From Ditylenchus dipsaci (Eukaryota > Nematoda > Chromadorea > Rhabditida > Anguinidae): 64,000 nucleotides of DNA. The stretch spans positions 319,086-383,085 of the forward strand of contig SADC01001246.1 in the NCBI GenBank assembly GCA_004194705.1, in the 5' to 3' direction. The position numbers and the translations under genes are program-made. Of the stretch, positions 22,850 through 35,261 are shown one piece after another (within the stretch, counting starts at the first letter, position 1; each line of letters begins with the position of its first letter). The notes under the pieces are model-generated. The model searched no databases and was not told where the DNA came from. It worked only from the letters and a program-made list of their open reading frames with translations.

Positions 22850-23570
22850 TGCCAGGAGAGGCTTGAGTTTACAATCCCCCCACGGGGAGTGGTCAGATGG
22901 AGAAGATAACTTCATATACGTGTTTCTCGACGCCGATTTCATGAGAAAGCCGGCTGTTTTTTTTGGTTCTAAGAAAAAAAAATTCGATCCAAGGGGGGTA
23001 TCATGGTTTTTTAGTCAAAATTTAAAATGGCGCCTTTTGAATTTAAAAGGGATTAAGGGGGGCCACTAACAACAGGGCCCACTAACAAGAAGATGTTGAA
23101 CATAGTTTTGAATACCGGGGCCTACCGCATAAATAAACTTTGGTATGCATGCTTTTTCATGCATCCAGAGTCACTTTCGAGTGATTTGTGTCTAAGGTAC
23201 GTGTGTGTGCGCATCTCAACTTGAAGCCCCACGCCCTCTGCGCCCTCGAAGGAGGCGCAGGGGGCTTGAGAGTTAAAGATGCGCGCACTCATTTACCTTA
23301 GACATGATTCCGAGAAGTACTCTTGATCAAAAAATGCATATAGAGTCTCTTTTTGCCACGGCCCAGTTGAAAAACATGGTCAGTTCGTCGAAGAATTTCT
23401 AACGTTCTTCCATAAAAGCGGTCCGCTTTTATTCCCTTCCTCCCAATACAGCCCTTAATCCCTTTTAAATTCAAAAGGCGCCAATTTAAATTTTTGAAAT
23501 TTTGACTAAAAACCATGATACCCCTGTGGTTCGAAATTTTTTTTCTTCTCAGAACCAAAAAACCATTTTT
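22850..23570. mobile_element. Foldback element (arms CCCCCCACGGGGAGTG), copy 1
   Basis: Left arm: GAGTTTACAATCCCCCCACG, then ACGTGTTTCTCGACGCCG and GAGAAAGCCGGCTG. The shared core is at about 23075-23380, and part of the right arm follows (AAGGCGCCAATTTAAA). The duplicate is at 28880-29590. Confidence 0.7.
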
Positions 23571-23807
23571 TTTCTCCTTTTATTTACAAGTTTAGTGTCA
23601 AAATGATCCTCTCACTCCTGGCTAACCAATAAGACTATCAGCACAGACTTTTATATCTACCGGAGCTTGTAACCAGGCTAAAATAGGCCAAATTTCTGAA
23701 AATCGATGGTTTCGAGGATTTTCTTTGACTGGCTTCACTGAAAATTTCTGACTTTTTTCTACAAGTCACAAGTTTCATACACCAAAATGTAGCTAAAGCC
23801 TCTTTCA

Positions 23808-23965
23808 CAATGACGAGAAATCCTCATCTCAATCTTCAATCGCCAACCTTCAATCTCAACCTTCAATCCTCAACTTCGATCGTTTACAATGGAAGTTGAG
23901 GATTGAAGTTGAAGATGAGGTTGAAGATTGGCGATTGAGGATTTACCGTCATTGTGAACGTTCAT
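23808..23965. mobile_element. TTCACAATGACG palindrome with TCAATC/GATTGA words
   Basis: TTCACAATGACG and CGTCATTGTGAA are the ends. Between them TCCTCAATC/TTCAATC words run in one direction and GATTGAGG/GATTGAAG words in the other. The duplicate is at 29832-29990. A related, longer copy lies near 26340-26585 (and 32360-32603), ending CAATCCTTCATTGTGAA. Confidence 0.65.
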
Positions 23966-24008
23966 AGTTGAGAATTGAGGTTGAAAAGTGACGGTCAAGT
24001 GTACATTC

Positions 24009-24914
24009 GGTAACACTATAGAATGCCCCCCCAGCTAGCGAAAAATTTACTTTTCCTGAAGGGGAAAGGACCCGTCCCATTTTGATTCTCGTGCTCTGAA
24101 TAGGCACGGAAACACTTTGGTTTCCGAAAAATCGAAAAAAAAAATTTTTCGATTTGCCTTGGTCCCCCAAGGTAAAAAATTTAAGAAAATTCAAAAAAAA
24201 AAATTTTTTTGAATTCCCGCCAAAACATTTTTAAAGGGAATTAGGGCTGTATTGGGAGGGGAAGGGAAAAAAGGGGCCACTTTCATGTCAAAATTATAAA
24301 AAAGTGAATTCTGGACTATTTCGGATGTCCTGCTATGTTTTTCAACTGGGCCGTTGCAAAAAGAGACTCTATATGCATTTTATGGTCAAGAGTACTTCTC
24401 GGAATCATGTCTAAGGTAAGTGTGTGCGCGCATCTCTAACTCTCAAGCCCCTGCGCCCCTTCGGGGGCGCAGGGGGCTTGGGGCTTGGAGTTGAGATGCG
24501 CACACCCACATACCTTAGACACAAATCACTCGAAAGTGACTCTGGATGCATGAAAAAGCATGCATACCAGAGTTTATTTATGCGGTAGGCCAGTATTCAA
24601 AACTATGTTCAACATCTTCTTGTTAGTGGGCTCTGTGTGCTTAGTGGCCCTCTTTTGTCCCTTCCCTCCCAATACAGCCCTAAATCCCTTAAAAAATGTT
24701 TTGGCGGGAATTCAAAAAAATATTTTTTTTGAATTTTCCTAAATTTTTCACCTTGGGGGACCAAGGCATATCGAAAAATTTTTTTTTCGATTTTTCAGAA
24801 ACCAAAGTGTTTCCGTGCCTATTCAGAGCACGAGAATCAAAATGGGACGGGTCCTTTCCCCTTCAGGAAAAGTAAATTTTTCGCTAGCTGGGGGGGGCAT
24901 TCTATAGTATAGCC
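24009..24914. mobile_element. Foldback element (arms GCTAGCGAAAAATTTAC), 8-bp TSD, copy 1
   Basis: The element begins GGTAACACTATAGAATGCC and ends GGCATTCTATAGTATAGCC. GTACATTC is duplicated at 24001-24008 and 24915-24922. Its arms differ completely from those of the 2657 element over the first ~100 bp, yet match each other, and the core (24310-24640) is the shared one. The duplicate is at 30035-30932. Confidence 0.85.
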
Positions 24915-25079
24915 GTACATTCTCCACATTTCTTCACCTAATAAGATTCTATACGTTTATTCTTGTGACTCTGTCTTTCGAGAATTATGCCAAATGGAGG
25001 ATAACTCTTATAACAGCCGAAAAGTTAACATTGAGCCTATAGCAACTTTGTCGATTTTCTTACAATCTTTTCTCTGAAT

Positions 25080-25680
25080 CTATCTCAATTTATTTTTTGT
25101 TACTATCTTTCAGCCTGCTATATTTGCCAATTAAGTTACTGGACAGATAATGGTCGTCAAGTTCTAAAAAAACAGTGTTTTCAGCAAATTACGAGAAGGT
25201 GCGCAATTCTCAACTTATCGAATCCATTCGTCAACATCTGAAGCTCTATAACAAGGCCAGCAAGAATACATGAATCAGATGGAAAGTCAGATGTCTGGGA
25301 TAAAATCTGTGTGCAAGTCAATGCTCCTTCCTTCCTCAGAACTCGTGTGACTGGTTACGTTTTTGTGTTTGGTTAAGTCGCAGCTTATTTTAATTTATTC
25401 AGAACTGTTTCGGACCCTCGTTCATCTCGTTTCAAAGAAGTGCTCTCTTCAGTTCACAGCACCCCAGTAATGGGCGCAAGCAATGATGGAGATTCGAAAG
25501 TATTGGAAAAGTAATCCTTTCCATTGATGTTAGTGCGTCAGTTTTGTCGAATTTCGTGGATACAGTTTTCGTTGAATAAATTACTGGACTCGAATTTTTG
25601 TGATGGCCTGAAAGTAGACAACCATTTAGTTTAGTTGGTTTGTGACTGAGCACAAATTGTATTGACATTCACTATCCTAA
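25080..25680 (+). pseudogene. MADF-like domain remnant (copy 1)
   Basis: A broken frame reads VRNSQLIESIRQHLKLYNKA, then after a one-base slip YMNQMES and, after another, VWDKICVQVNAPSFLRTR. The spacing LI..IR....LY then W..I resembles a MADF domain. There is a stop soon after and no second domain. It may be a real spliced gene damaged by indels or a Harbinger-derived relic. The duplicate is at 31120-31690. Confidence 0.35.
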
Positions 25681-25904
25681 GGGGATATCCTCTTTTTCAT
25701 TCAAGTGTCCACATCATGAATTTTTTCAGTGATAAAAACCACAGAAATTTTAAATATGTCATGTAACTCACGGAGTTATTTAACGCATCTGAGATTCAGG
25801 TCGTTGTGATTAGGGAGTTTTTACTCACGCAGTATACACCTAAATGAGCCAGAATGACGCAAGAAAAATTTCCTGACCACCGTGTGTAGACATAGACTAC
25901 TGAG

Positions 25905-26100
25905 GGTGGATTAGAAAAATTGAAGGTTGGTCATGACCAGAGAGGGTAAATCAAGATTATTGAGGATAAATCAGGAGCATTGAAAGTGAATCACGACCCT
26001 CGAGGGTATGTCATGAACATTGTGGGCGAATCAGGACCATAAGGGCGGGTCAAAACACTGGAGGCTGGGTCACGACCGTTGAGGGTTAATCAAGAACAAA
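25905..26100. repeat. GGGTNAATCA(G/C)GACCATTGA tandem array (copy 1)
   Basis: About nine units of about 19-21 bp with a GAGGGT...TCA(N)GACCAT theme. The duplicate is at 31912-32110. It belongs to the same class as the other solo word arrays. Confidence 0.6.
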
Positions 26101-27106
26101 CTAGGCAAAATAAATTATATCCTATGAAAGGAAGAGGATTTGCGTTAATTTATTTCGAAAAAAAAAAAAAAAAAATGTGTCTAAAAATCAGAAGATGCTG
26201 AAACCAGGTAAACCCACTTAACCGGAAACCGAGTAAGGCAAAAAAGCCGACAGTATCACCTCTGACAGAATACTGACAAACAAATCCTAACCTTGATCTC
26301 CAATAATTTTTTTTAAAAATTGCCTTACTCCCCCTATGGGTTGAGGATTGAAGATCATGTTCAGCTTGAGGAAATATTGTGAAAATGTTGTCGTCGAACA
26401 TTTTCTTCAAGCTAAAGCTGAAGCTCAATCTTCAAAAAAAGCGTTCATTAGGTTGCGGATTGAAATTGAAGATTGAGGATTGAAGTTGAGGTTGAAGATT
26501 GACGATTGAAGAATTTTTAATGAAAGGTCTCATGAAAATCCTCAATCCTCAACTTCAACCTCAATCCTTCATTGTGAATGAGGCTTAAGACTCTAGGCTT
26601 TCGTTTGAGCTATCAAACAGAGAAAAAGTTAGTGTAAAGTTGGATCTAGAATTCTAAAAACATCCACCTGTGTCTTTATAAGCGATGCGTGTAAAAAGCC
26701 CCCCCCCCTCCTTTTTAAGGACACAAATTAGCCGATCCCAATCCACAAATGTCTGCTCGATATAAGGACAGCAAGCAATTTTCAGCCAAATGCGAAAAAT
26801 GCGATTTTCAGCCAAATTTTTGTTGTCACAAATTTGGCAGTATATAAGGATGCAGCGGAAATCTTCGGGCGCATTTTTTGCAGTTCAAATCTCACAGTTT
26901 TTTGAATTGTTAAATCATATCATCACAAGTCTTGCCATGTTGTTTTTTAATAGACTGCCCAAACTAAGAAAGGTAAGTATTTTTTTCTGAAATCACTTCA
27001 ACCGTCTAAAAAATATCAGATTCCATGGAAAATAGTCACTTCGTTAAGCTGTTTATTTTAACTGCGCTTCTAACCGCTGTTTATTTTTCGGGCTTGTCGG
27101 AAATAA

Positions 27107-28085
27107 ATGGAGACCAAAGAAAAAGGCAAATCCATCAGAAGTGAAGATCAGAAACAGACAGCGAAACTCAGGGCAGAAATTACAAAAACAGGGTACATAA
27201 TTGAATATCCATATTTCCTCTTTCGAAATATGTTATCTTGTGCGGTTTCAGAGAATCGCTCGCCTTCAGTCAATTGTGGATCGTTTAATGAAAGAGTGGA
27301 CTCCGGAAAGTGTCAGATGCTCTTCACTGATAAGGAATTGGTTGAGTTAAGCTATCGTGCCCGTGAAGCCTTCTGGTCTCAGCCTCCTCTTATCGAGCTT
27401 GAAGCGACCGACCAATTGATCAATATCGTCGGTGACATTCACGGCCAATTCATGGACCTGAGAGCTATCTTTCGCCAAATTGGACTGCCGCCTACTGCTA
27501 AGTATTTGTTTCTTGGAGGTGAAATACCCTTCTTCATAGCAAAAACAATAGTAGCAATAATAGCACGGTACACTTTCCAGATCTTGTCGACAGAGGGCCT
27601 TTCCAGCTGGAAGTTGTGGTGCTGCTGTTTGCACTAAAGTGCTCTATCCCAACCATATGACAATAATTCGCGGCAATCATGAATCTTTGGGTGTAAACTA
27701 TGGTATGTCTTTCTCGAAAGTTGACTGTATAATAAGAATGCGATTATCAAGAAGCTACAAAAATTCCTGAATGACCATGTTTTTAACAATTTCATTATCT
27801 GATGATTTAGGCTATGGATTTCATCACGAGTGCGAGAGTCGTTATCCAGGCAGCAAGGTGTATCAGGAAATCAACAATACGTTCTACACAATGCCATTCG
27901 TAGCTAGGATTGACCAAAGTATCATGTGTATGCACGGGGAATTGCCGAAGAGTTGACCAGCTTTGAACAGGTTTTGTTAATTAATTACATTATTGTTTTT
28001 CCTACATTCGTTTAAGTTCCAACTGCTTGAGCGACCTTGCGACATCCCTGATGTGGGAATTCTTGCTGATCTCACCTGGGCCGAT
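27107..28085 (+). pseudogene. PP1-like phosphatase, copy 1, truncated at the duplication junction
   Basis: Same gene as 33128-34459 but cut after the exon segment [19 protein letters not shown], so the last third is missing. It keeps GDIHGQ and GNHE. Compared with copy 2 it lacks single bases in four homopolymers (ACAAAAACAGG near 27185, GGAAAG near 27307, CACTAAAG near 27635, CACGGGGAA near 27937), each of which would shift the frame. These may be real mutations in a dead copy or base-calling errors. Confidence 0.85.
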
Positions 28086-28106
28086 ATTACATTGGGCCGA
28101 TATTAT

Positions 28107-31100
28107 ATTACACCGTAGCACGAAAAAGGATGCAGCATCAGATTGCACTATAAATATTTTTTTCAACTTTTCAGTGTAAAATACAAACAATTATTAAGAA
28201 AAAAACCCAATTCAGTAGTCAAAACAAAAGTTTTATTAAAGATCCAAAACAAACATTCTCGACATCAAAACAGAATACTTCATCATCATACGAAAAATTA
28301 CGCAAATAAGAGTTCTTATCAGAGCAGAGTGAGTGCGAAGTGACAAAACATACCGGGGGACGAATGGTCGAGCTGACAAGGTGCCAACTGACGAAAAATG
28401 AAATTTCGAGCTGACGAGGTTCTGGGGTATAGTACAAGTGCTCCTTTTTTAGTCATTTTTTATTATTATTTGTTGGTCATAGTTGGACCCCGTACACAGT
28501 GTTTCAAAATTGTGTTTTATTTTTGCCAACTTGAAAAAATCTAATTGGGGCCGCGGTGAAATAACGGCCGCGGCGAAGTATGGTCCGGCGAAATCCTGTC
28601 ACATACCGTACAAACCGGGTAGAAAATTTGAATACTAATTGCGATCAAATTTTTGCGGTCAAATTTTGCTGAGAATCTCACTAGACTGGTCATTTCAGAT
28701 TTTGGTTCTGATATTTTTTTAGTTTCTATTTTTCGGTTGTTTTTTACTGTTTTTGTTTGTGTTTTATTTTTGTCTATAGGTATGTTAGAAAGCGAGTAGA
28801 TTTGTTCAGATAGCAAGTGGGTGGGTGAGAGGGTATCAGTAGAGTGGACAAGCGAGTCAGGTATGTATGGTATGCCAGGAGAGGCTTGAGTTTACAATCC
28901 CCCCACGGGGAGTGGTCAGATGGAGAAGATAACTTCATATACGTGTTTCTCGACGCCGATTTCATGAGAAAGCCGGCTGTTTTTTTGGTTCTAAGAAAAA
29001 AAATTCGATCCAAGGGGGTATCATGGTTTTTAGTCAAATTTAAAATGGCGCCTTTTGAATTTAAAAGGGATTAAGGGGGGCCACTAACAACACAGGGCCC
29101 ACTAACAAGAAGATGTTGAACATAGTTTTGAATACCGGGGCCTACCGCATAAATAAACTTTGGTATGCATGCTTTTTCATGCATCCAGAGTCACTTTCGA
29201 GTGATTTGTGTCTAAGGTACGTGTGTGTGCGCATCTCAACTTGAAGCCCCCACGCCCTCTGCGCCCTCGAAGGAGGCGCAGGGGGCTTGAGAGTTAAAGA
29301 TGCGCGCACTCATTTACCTTAGACATGATTCCGAGAAGTACTCTTGATCAAAAAATGCATATAGAGTCTCTTTTTGCCACGGCCCAGTTGAAAAACATGG
29401 TCAGTTCGTCGAAGAATTTCTAACGTTCTTCCATAAAAGCGGTCCGCTTTTATTCCCTTCTCCTCCCAATACAGCCCTTAATCCCTTTTAAATTCAAAAG
29501 GCGCCAATTTAAATTTTTGAAATTTTGACTAAAAAACCATGATACCCCTGTGGTTCGAAATTTTTTTCTTCTCAGAACCAAAAAACCATTTTTTTTCTCC
29601 TTTTATTTACAAGTTTAGTGTCAAAATGATCCTCTCACTCCTGGCTAACCAATAAGACTATCAGCACAGACTTTTATATCTACCGGAGCTTGTAACCAGG
29701 CTAAAATAGGCCAAATTTCTGAAAATCGATGGTTTTCGAGGATTTTCTTTGACTGGCTTCACTGAAAATTTCTGACTTTTTTCTACAAGTCACAAGTTTC
29801 ATACACCAAAATGTAGCTAAAGCCTCTTTCACAATGACGAGAAATCCTCAATCCTCAATCTTCAATCGCCAACCTTCAATCTCAACCTTCAATCCTCAAC
29901 TTCGATCGTTTACAATGGAAGTTGAGGATTGAAGTTGAAGATGAGGTTGAAGATTGGCGATTGAGGATTTACCGTCATTGTGAACGTTCATAGTTGAGAA
30001 TTGAGGTTGAAAAGTGACGGTCAAGTGTACATTCGGTAACACTATAGAATGCCCCCCCAGCTAGCGAAAAATTTACTTTTCCTGAAGGGGAAAGGACCCG
30101 TCCCATTTTGATTCTCGTGCTCTGAATAGGCACGGAAACACTTTGGTTTCCGAAAAATCGAAAAAAAAATTTTTCGATTTGCCTTGGTCCCCAAGGTAAA
30201 AAATTTAAGAAAATTCAAAAAAAAAAATTTTTTGAATTCCCGCCAAAACATTTTAAAGGGAATTAGGGCTGTATTGGGAGGGGAAGGGAAAAAAGGGGCC
30301 ACTTTCATGTCAAAATTATAAAAGTGAATTCTGGACTATTTCGGATGTCCTGCTATGTTTTTCAACTGGGCCGTTGCAAAAAGAGACTCTATATGCATTT
30401 ATGGTCAAGAGTACTTCTCGGAATCATGTCTAAGGTAAGTGTGTGCGCGCATCTCTAACTCTCAAGCCCCTGCGCCCCCTTCGGGGCGCAGGGGGCTTGG
30501 GGGCTTGGAGTTGAGATGCGCACACCCACATACCTTAGACACAAATCACTCGAAAGTGACTCTGGATGCATGAAAAAGCATGCATACCAGAGTTTATTTA
30601 TGCGTAGGCCCCAGTATTCAAAACTATGTTCAACATCTTCTTGTTAGTGGGCTCTGTGTGCTTAGTGGCCCTCTTTTGTCCCTTCCCCTCCCAATACAGC
30701 CCTAAATCCCTTAAAAATGTTTTGGCGGGAATTCAAAAAAATATTTTTTTTGAATTTTCCTAAATTTTTCACCTTGGGGGACCAAGGCATATCGAAAAAT
30801 TTTTTTTCGATTTTTCAGAAACCAAAGTGTTTCCGTGCCTATTCAGAGCACGAGAATCAAAATGGACGGGTCCTTTCCCTTCAGGAAAAGTAAATTTTTC
30901 GCTAGCTGGGGGGGGCATTCTATAGTATAGCCGTACATTCTCCACATTTCTTCACCTAATAAGATTCTATACGTTTATTCTTGTGACTCTGTCTTTCGAG
31001 AATTATGCCAAATGGAGGATAACTCTTATAACAGCCGAAAAGTTAACATTGAGCCTATAGCAACTTTGTCGATTTTCTTACAATCTTTTCTCTGAATCTA

Positions 31101-34100
31101 TCTCAATTTATTTTTTGTTACTATCTTTCAGCCTGCTATATTTGCCAATTAAGTTACTGGACAGATAATGGTCGTCAAGTTCTAAAAAAACAGTGTTTTC
31201 AGCAAATTACGAGAAGGTGCGCAATTCTCAACTTATCGAATCCATTCGTCAACATCTGAAGCTCTATAACAAGGCCAGCAAGAATACATGAATCAGATGG
31301 AAAGTCAGATGTCTGGGATAAAATCTGTGTGCAAGTCAATGCTCCTTCCTTCCTCAGAACTCGTGTGACTGGTTACGTTTTTGTGTTTGGTTAAGTCGCA
31401 GCTTATTTTAATTTATTCAGAACTGTTTCGGACCCTCGTTCATCTCGTTTCAAAGAAGTGCTCTCTTCAGTTCACAGCACCCCAGTAATGGGCGCAAGCA
31501 ATGATGGAGATTCGAAAAGTATTGGAAAAGTAATCCTTTCCATTGATGTTAGTGCGTCAGTTTTGTCGAATTTCGTGGATACAGTTTTCGTTGAATAAAT
31601 TACTGGACTCGAATTTTTGTGATGGCCTGAAAGTAGACAACCATTTAGTTTAGTTGGTTTGTGACTGAGCACAAATTGTATTGACATTCACTATCCTAAG
31701 GGGATATCCTCTTTTTCATTCAAGTGTCCACATCATGAATTTTTTCAGTGATAAAAACCACAGAAATTTTAAATATGTCATGTAACTCACGGAGTTATTT
31801 AACGCATCTGAGATTCAGGTCGTTGTGATTAGGGAGTTTTTACTCACGCAGTATACACCTAAATGAGCCAGAATGACGCAAGAAAAAATTTCCTGACCAC
31901 CGTGTGTAGACATAGACTACTGAGGGTGGATTAGAAAAATTGAAGGTTGGTCATGACCAGAGAGGGTAAATCAAGATTATTGAGGATAAATCAGGAGCAT
32001 TGAAAGTGAATCACGACCCTCGAGGGTATGTCATGAACATTGTGGGCGAATCAGGACCATAAGGGCGGGTCAAAACACTGGAGGCTGGGTCACGACCGTT
32101 GAGGGTTAATCAAGAACAAACTAGGCAAAATAAATTATATCCTATGAAAGGAAGAGGATTTGCGTTAATTTATTTCGAAAAAAAACAAAAAAAATGTGTC
32201 TAAAAATCAGAAGATGCTGAAACCAGGTAACCCCACTTAACCGGAAACCGAGTAAGGCAAAAAAAGCCGACAGTATCACCTCTGACAGAATACTGACAAA
32301 CAAATCCTAACCTTGATCTCCAATAATTTTTTTTAAAAAATTGCCTTACTCCCCCCTATGGGTTGAGGATTGAAGATCATGTTCAGCTTGAGGAAATATT
32401 GTGAAAATGTTGTCGTCGAACATTTTCTTCAAGCTAAAGCTGAAGCTCAATCTTCAAAAAAAGCGTTCATTAGGTTGCGGATTGAAATTGAAGATTGAGG
32501 ATTGAAGTTGAGGTTGAAGATTGACGATTGAAGAATTTTTAATGAAAGGTCTCATGAAAATCCTCAATCCTCAACTTCAACCTCAATCCTTCATTGTGAA
32601 TGAGGCTTAAGACTCTAGGCTTTCGTTTGAGCTATCAAACAGAGAAAAGTTAGTGTAAAGTTGGATCTAGAATTCTAAAACATCCACCTGTGTCTTTATA
32701 AGCGATGCGTGTAAAAAGCCCCCCCCCCCCTCCTTTTTAAGGACACAAATTAGCCGATCCCAATCCACAAATGTCTGCTCGATATAAGGACAGCAAGCAA
32801 TTTTCAGCCAAAATGCGAAAAATGCGATTTTCAGCCAAATTTTTGTTGTCACAAATTTGGCAGTATATAAGGATGCAGCGGAAATCTTCGGGCGCATTTT
32901 TTGCAGTTCAATCTCACAGTTTTTTGAATTGTTAAATCATATCATCACAAGTCTTGCCATGTTGTTTTTTAATAGACTGCCCAAACTAAGAAAGGTAAGT
33001 ATTTTTTTCTGAAATCACTTCAACCGTCTAAAAAATATCAGATTCCATGGAAATAGTCACTTCGTTAAGCTGTTTATTTTAACTGCGCTTCTAACCGCTG
33101 TTTATTTTTCGGGCTTGTCGGAAATAAATGGAGACCAAAGAAAAAGGCAAATCCATCAGAAGTGAAGATCAGAAACAGACAGCGAAACTCAGGGCAGAAA
33201 TTACAAAAAACAGGGTACATAATTGAATATCCATATTTCCTCTTTCGAAATATGTTATCTTGTGCGGTTTCAGAGAATCGCTCGCCTTCAGTCAATTGTG
33301 GATCGTTTAATGAAAGAGTGGACTCCGGAAAAGTGTCAGATGCTCTTCACTGATAAGGAATTGGTTGAGTTAAGCTATCGTGCCCGTGAAGCCTTCTGGT
33401 CTCAGCCTCCTCTTATCGAGCTTGAAGCGACCGACCAATTGATCAATATCGTCGGTGACATTCACGGCCAATTCATGGACCTGAGAGCTATCTTTCGCCA
33501 AATTGGACTGCCGCCTACTGCTAAGTATTTGTTTCTTGGAGGTGAAATACCCTTCTTCATAGCAAAACAATAGTAGCAATAATAGCACGGTTACACTTTC
33601 CAGATCTTGTCGACAGAGGGCCTTTCCAGCTGGAAGTTGTGGTGCTGCTGTTTGCACTAAAAGTGCTCTATCCCAACCATATGACAATAATTCGCGGCAA
33701 TCATGAATCTTTGGGTGTAAACTATGGTATGTCTTTCTCGAAAGTTGACTGTATAATAAGAATGCGATTATCAAGAAGCTACAAAAATTCCTGAATGACC
33801 ATGTTTTTAACAATTTCATTATCTGATGATTTAGGCTATGGATTTCATCACGAGTGCGAGAGTCGTTATCCAGGCAGCAAGGTGTATCAGGAAATCAACA
33901 ATACGTTCTACACAATGCCATTCGTAGCTAGGATTGACCAAAGTATCATGTGTATGCACGGGGGAATTGCCGAAGAGTTGACCAGCTTTGAACAGGTTTT
34001 GTTAATTAATTACATTATTGTTTTTCCTACATTCGTTTAAGTTCCAACTGCTTGAGCGACCTTGCGACATCCCTGATGTGGGAATTCTTGCTGATCTCAC

Positions 34101-34110
34101 CTGGGCCGAT
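28107..34110. repeat. Tandem duplication, copy 2 (~6.0 kb)
   Basis: Direct repeat of 22090-28085. After 34110 the sequence continues uninterrupted into the end of the phosphatase gene, so this copy has the native right border. It contains duplicates of the foldback elements (28880-29590 and 30035-30932), the word array and the MADF-like remnant. Confidence 0.92.
30035..30932. mobile_element. Foldback element, copy 2
   Basis: Duplicate of 24009-24914, with the same GGTAACACT...AGTATAGCC ends and flanking GTACATTC. Differences from copy 1 are mainly homopolymer lengths. Confidence 0.82.
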
Positions 34111-34459
34111 CCCGATGAATCAGTTGTCAAATATATGGAAAACCCACGTGGTGCTGGACATCTCTTTGGACCGCCTCAGTTGCAGGAGTTTATGAATCAG
34201 TTGGGAGTCAGTCTTATAGTTCGAGCTCATCAGGTCTGTTTGAATAATACTCTGCTTGACTAACCCATTGTATTGGCAATCCTTTTTCATCGCTTGCTTT
34301 TATAGGTTCCCTTAGCCGGCTACTGTTTCTTTGACAATCGTCGCCTGATCACCATATTTCTGCGCCTCGTTATAATGGTCAATTCGACAATGACGGCTGT
34401 GTGATGCATGTCAAGCGTGAAAACGATAAACTGGTTCGTCATACTTTCAAAATCGTTTA
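33128..34459 (+). CDS. PP1-like serine/threonine phosphatase catalytic subunit
   Basis: Metallophosphatase of the PPP family, PP1 type, which dephosphorylates Ser/Thr in proteins. Exons: 33128-33214, 33274-33541, 33604-33726, 33835-33995, 34042-34233, 34306-34459. Motifs in order: [17 protein letters not shown], spliced across an intron, where PP1 normally has [47 protein letters not shown]. The metal ligands and catalytic His are all present. The N-terminal exon is Lys/Glu-rich and specific to this protein. Within the last exon one T is missing before SAPRYNGQ (near 34360), a likely sequencing indel. Divergent PP1-like paralogues, often germline-expressed, are typical of nematodes (general knowledge). 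The TAA stop coincides with the TTAA target of an inserted element. Confidence 0.88.
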
Positions 34460-34698
34460 AAGGGCCATTGCCGTCTACGACAACGGTTTTCCTCCGCCAA
34501 TGCAAATTTTTTTTCTTTATGGTTGGATTCACGTAAAAATTTTTCAACTTGGTTTCTGATACAACTATACCTAAGACTAAATTCTAGGCCTTGTTTTGTG
34601 AGAAACCAAGCTGAAAAATACGTACAGAACTTGAATGATTAGGCAAAAAAAATTTAATTGGCGGGGACAATTCAAAACAGGTGGCAATGGCCCTTTAA
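34457..34698. mobile_element. TTAA-flanked palindromic element at the phosphatase stop
   Basis: TTAAAGGGCCATTGCC ... GGCAATGGCCCTTTAA, with inner arms around CTTGGTTTCTGATACAAC / AGAAACCAAGC. A close relative of its right half lies at 55255-55430. Insertion into GTTTAA keeps the gene's stop codon. Confidence 0.75.
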
Positions 34699-34729
34699 GC
34701 CTTAAACTTTCCTTGTTTTTCAGAAGTGC

Positions 34730-35261
34730 TCGTTGACAATCTTCCGACTACCAGCTCGAAGCCAACATCAGAAGTGAACTACCTGAAGCAATAAATTGTG
34801 CCATTCAGGAGTGCCATGTAATTTAGAAAAATTATTTGTATTGCTAAGTAAATGTGTATAGATGTTCAATAAATATTCTTTCGGTTGTTTTTTCAACAAT
34901 TCTTACAACAACTGCCACAGCCTGAGTAAAATTCCAATTTCATAAGATCAGGTCTTTGCCTTTATGATTTAACGAGAGAAGGTGACGAAATACTCTCATA
35001 AGATCGAAAGCTGAGAAGATAAGATTTTGCAACATCGGCTATCTGGTACTCCAATCACAAAAAATAAGCTGTCTCGTAGAATTCTTTTTATAAAAATTGG
35101 TAACCATTTCTATTTTTCCTTGATCAAGAAAGCGCTCATAAGAGAAAATGCAGTAATCATATCTTTCGAAACATCACAGAATGTTATTATATACAGCTCA
35201 CTTGGTCTCACTAATATTTGGAGTGGTGTCATCATTGCTAAAAATACCTTTTCCATCTTGG
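34730..35261. other. Downstream region without clear gene
   Basis: A TTTTTCAG-preceded segment at 34722 could be a further 3' exon or UTR of the phosphatase, followed by AATAAATATTC near 34868, a plausible poly(A) signal. No other gene is seen up to 35261. Confidence 0.4.

Larger units (their letters stand above)
22090..28085. repeat. Tandem duplication, copy 1 (~6.0 kb)
   Basis: This block matches 28107-34110 along its whole length, with differences mostly of single-base homopolymer length. It begins ATTACACCGTAGCACG and stops inside the phosphatase exon at ACCTGGGCCGAT. A 21-bp filler (28086-28106) containing another TGGGCCGAT joins it to copy 2. Each copy contains two foldback elements, TTCACAATG palindromes, a tandem array, a MADF-like remnant and the phosphatase gene. 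Confidence 0.92.

Noticed and set aside
22821..23069. Plus-strand frame MDKRVRYVWYARRGLSLQ present in both duplicate copies
   Set aside because: It lies in a foldback arm, and duplicates of a 6-kb block conserve any frame. No homology is recognised.
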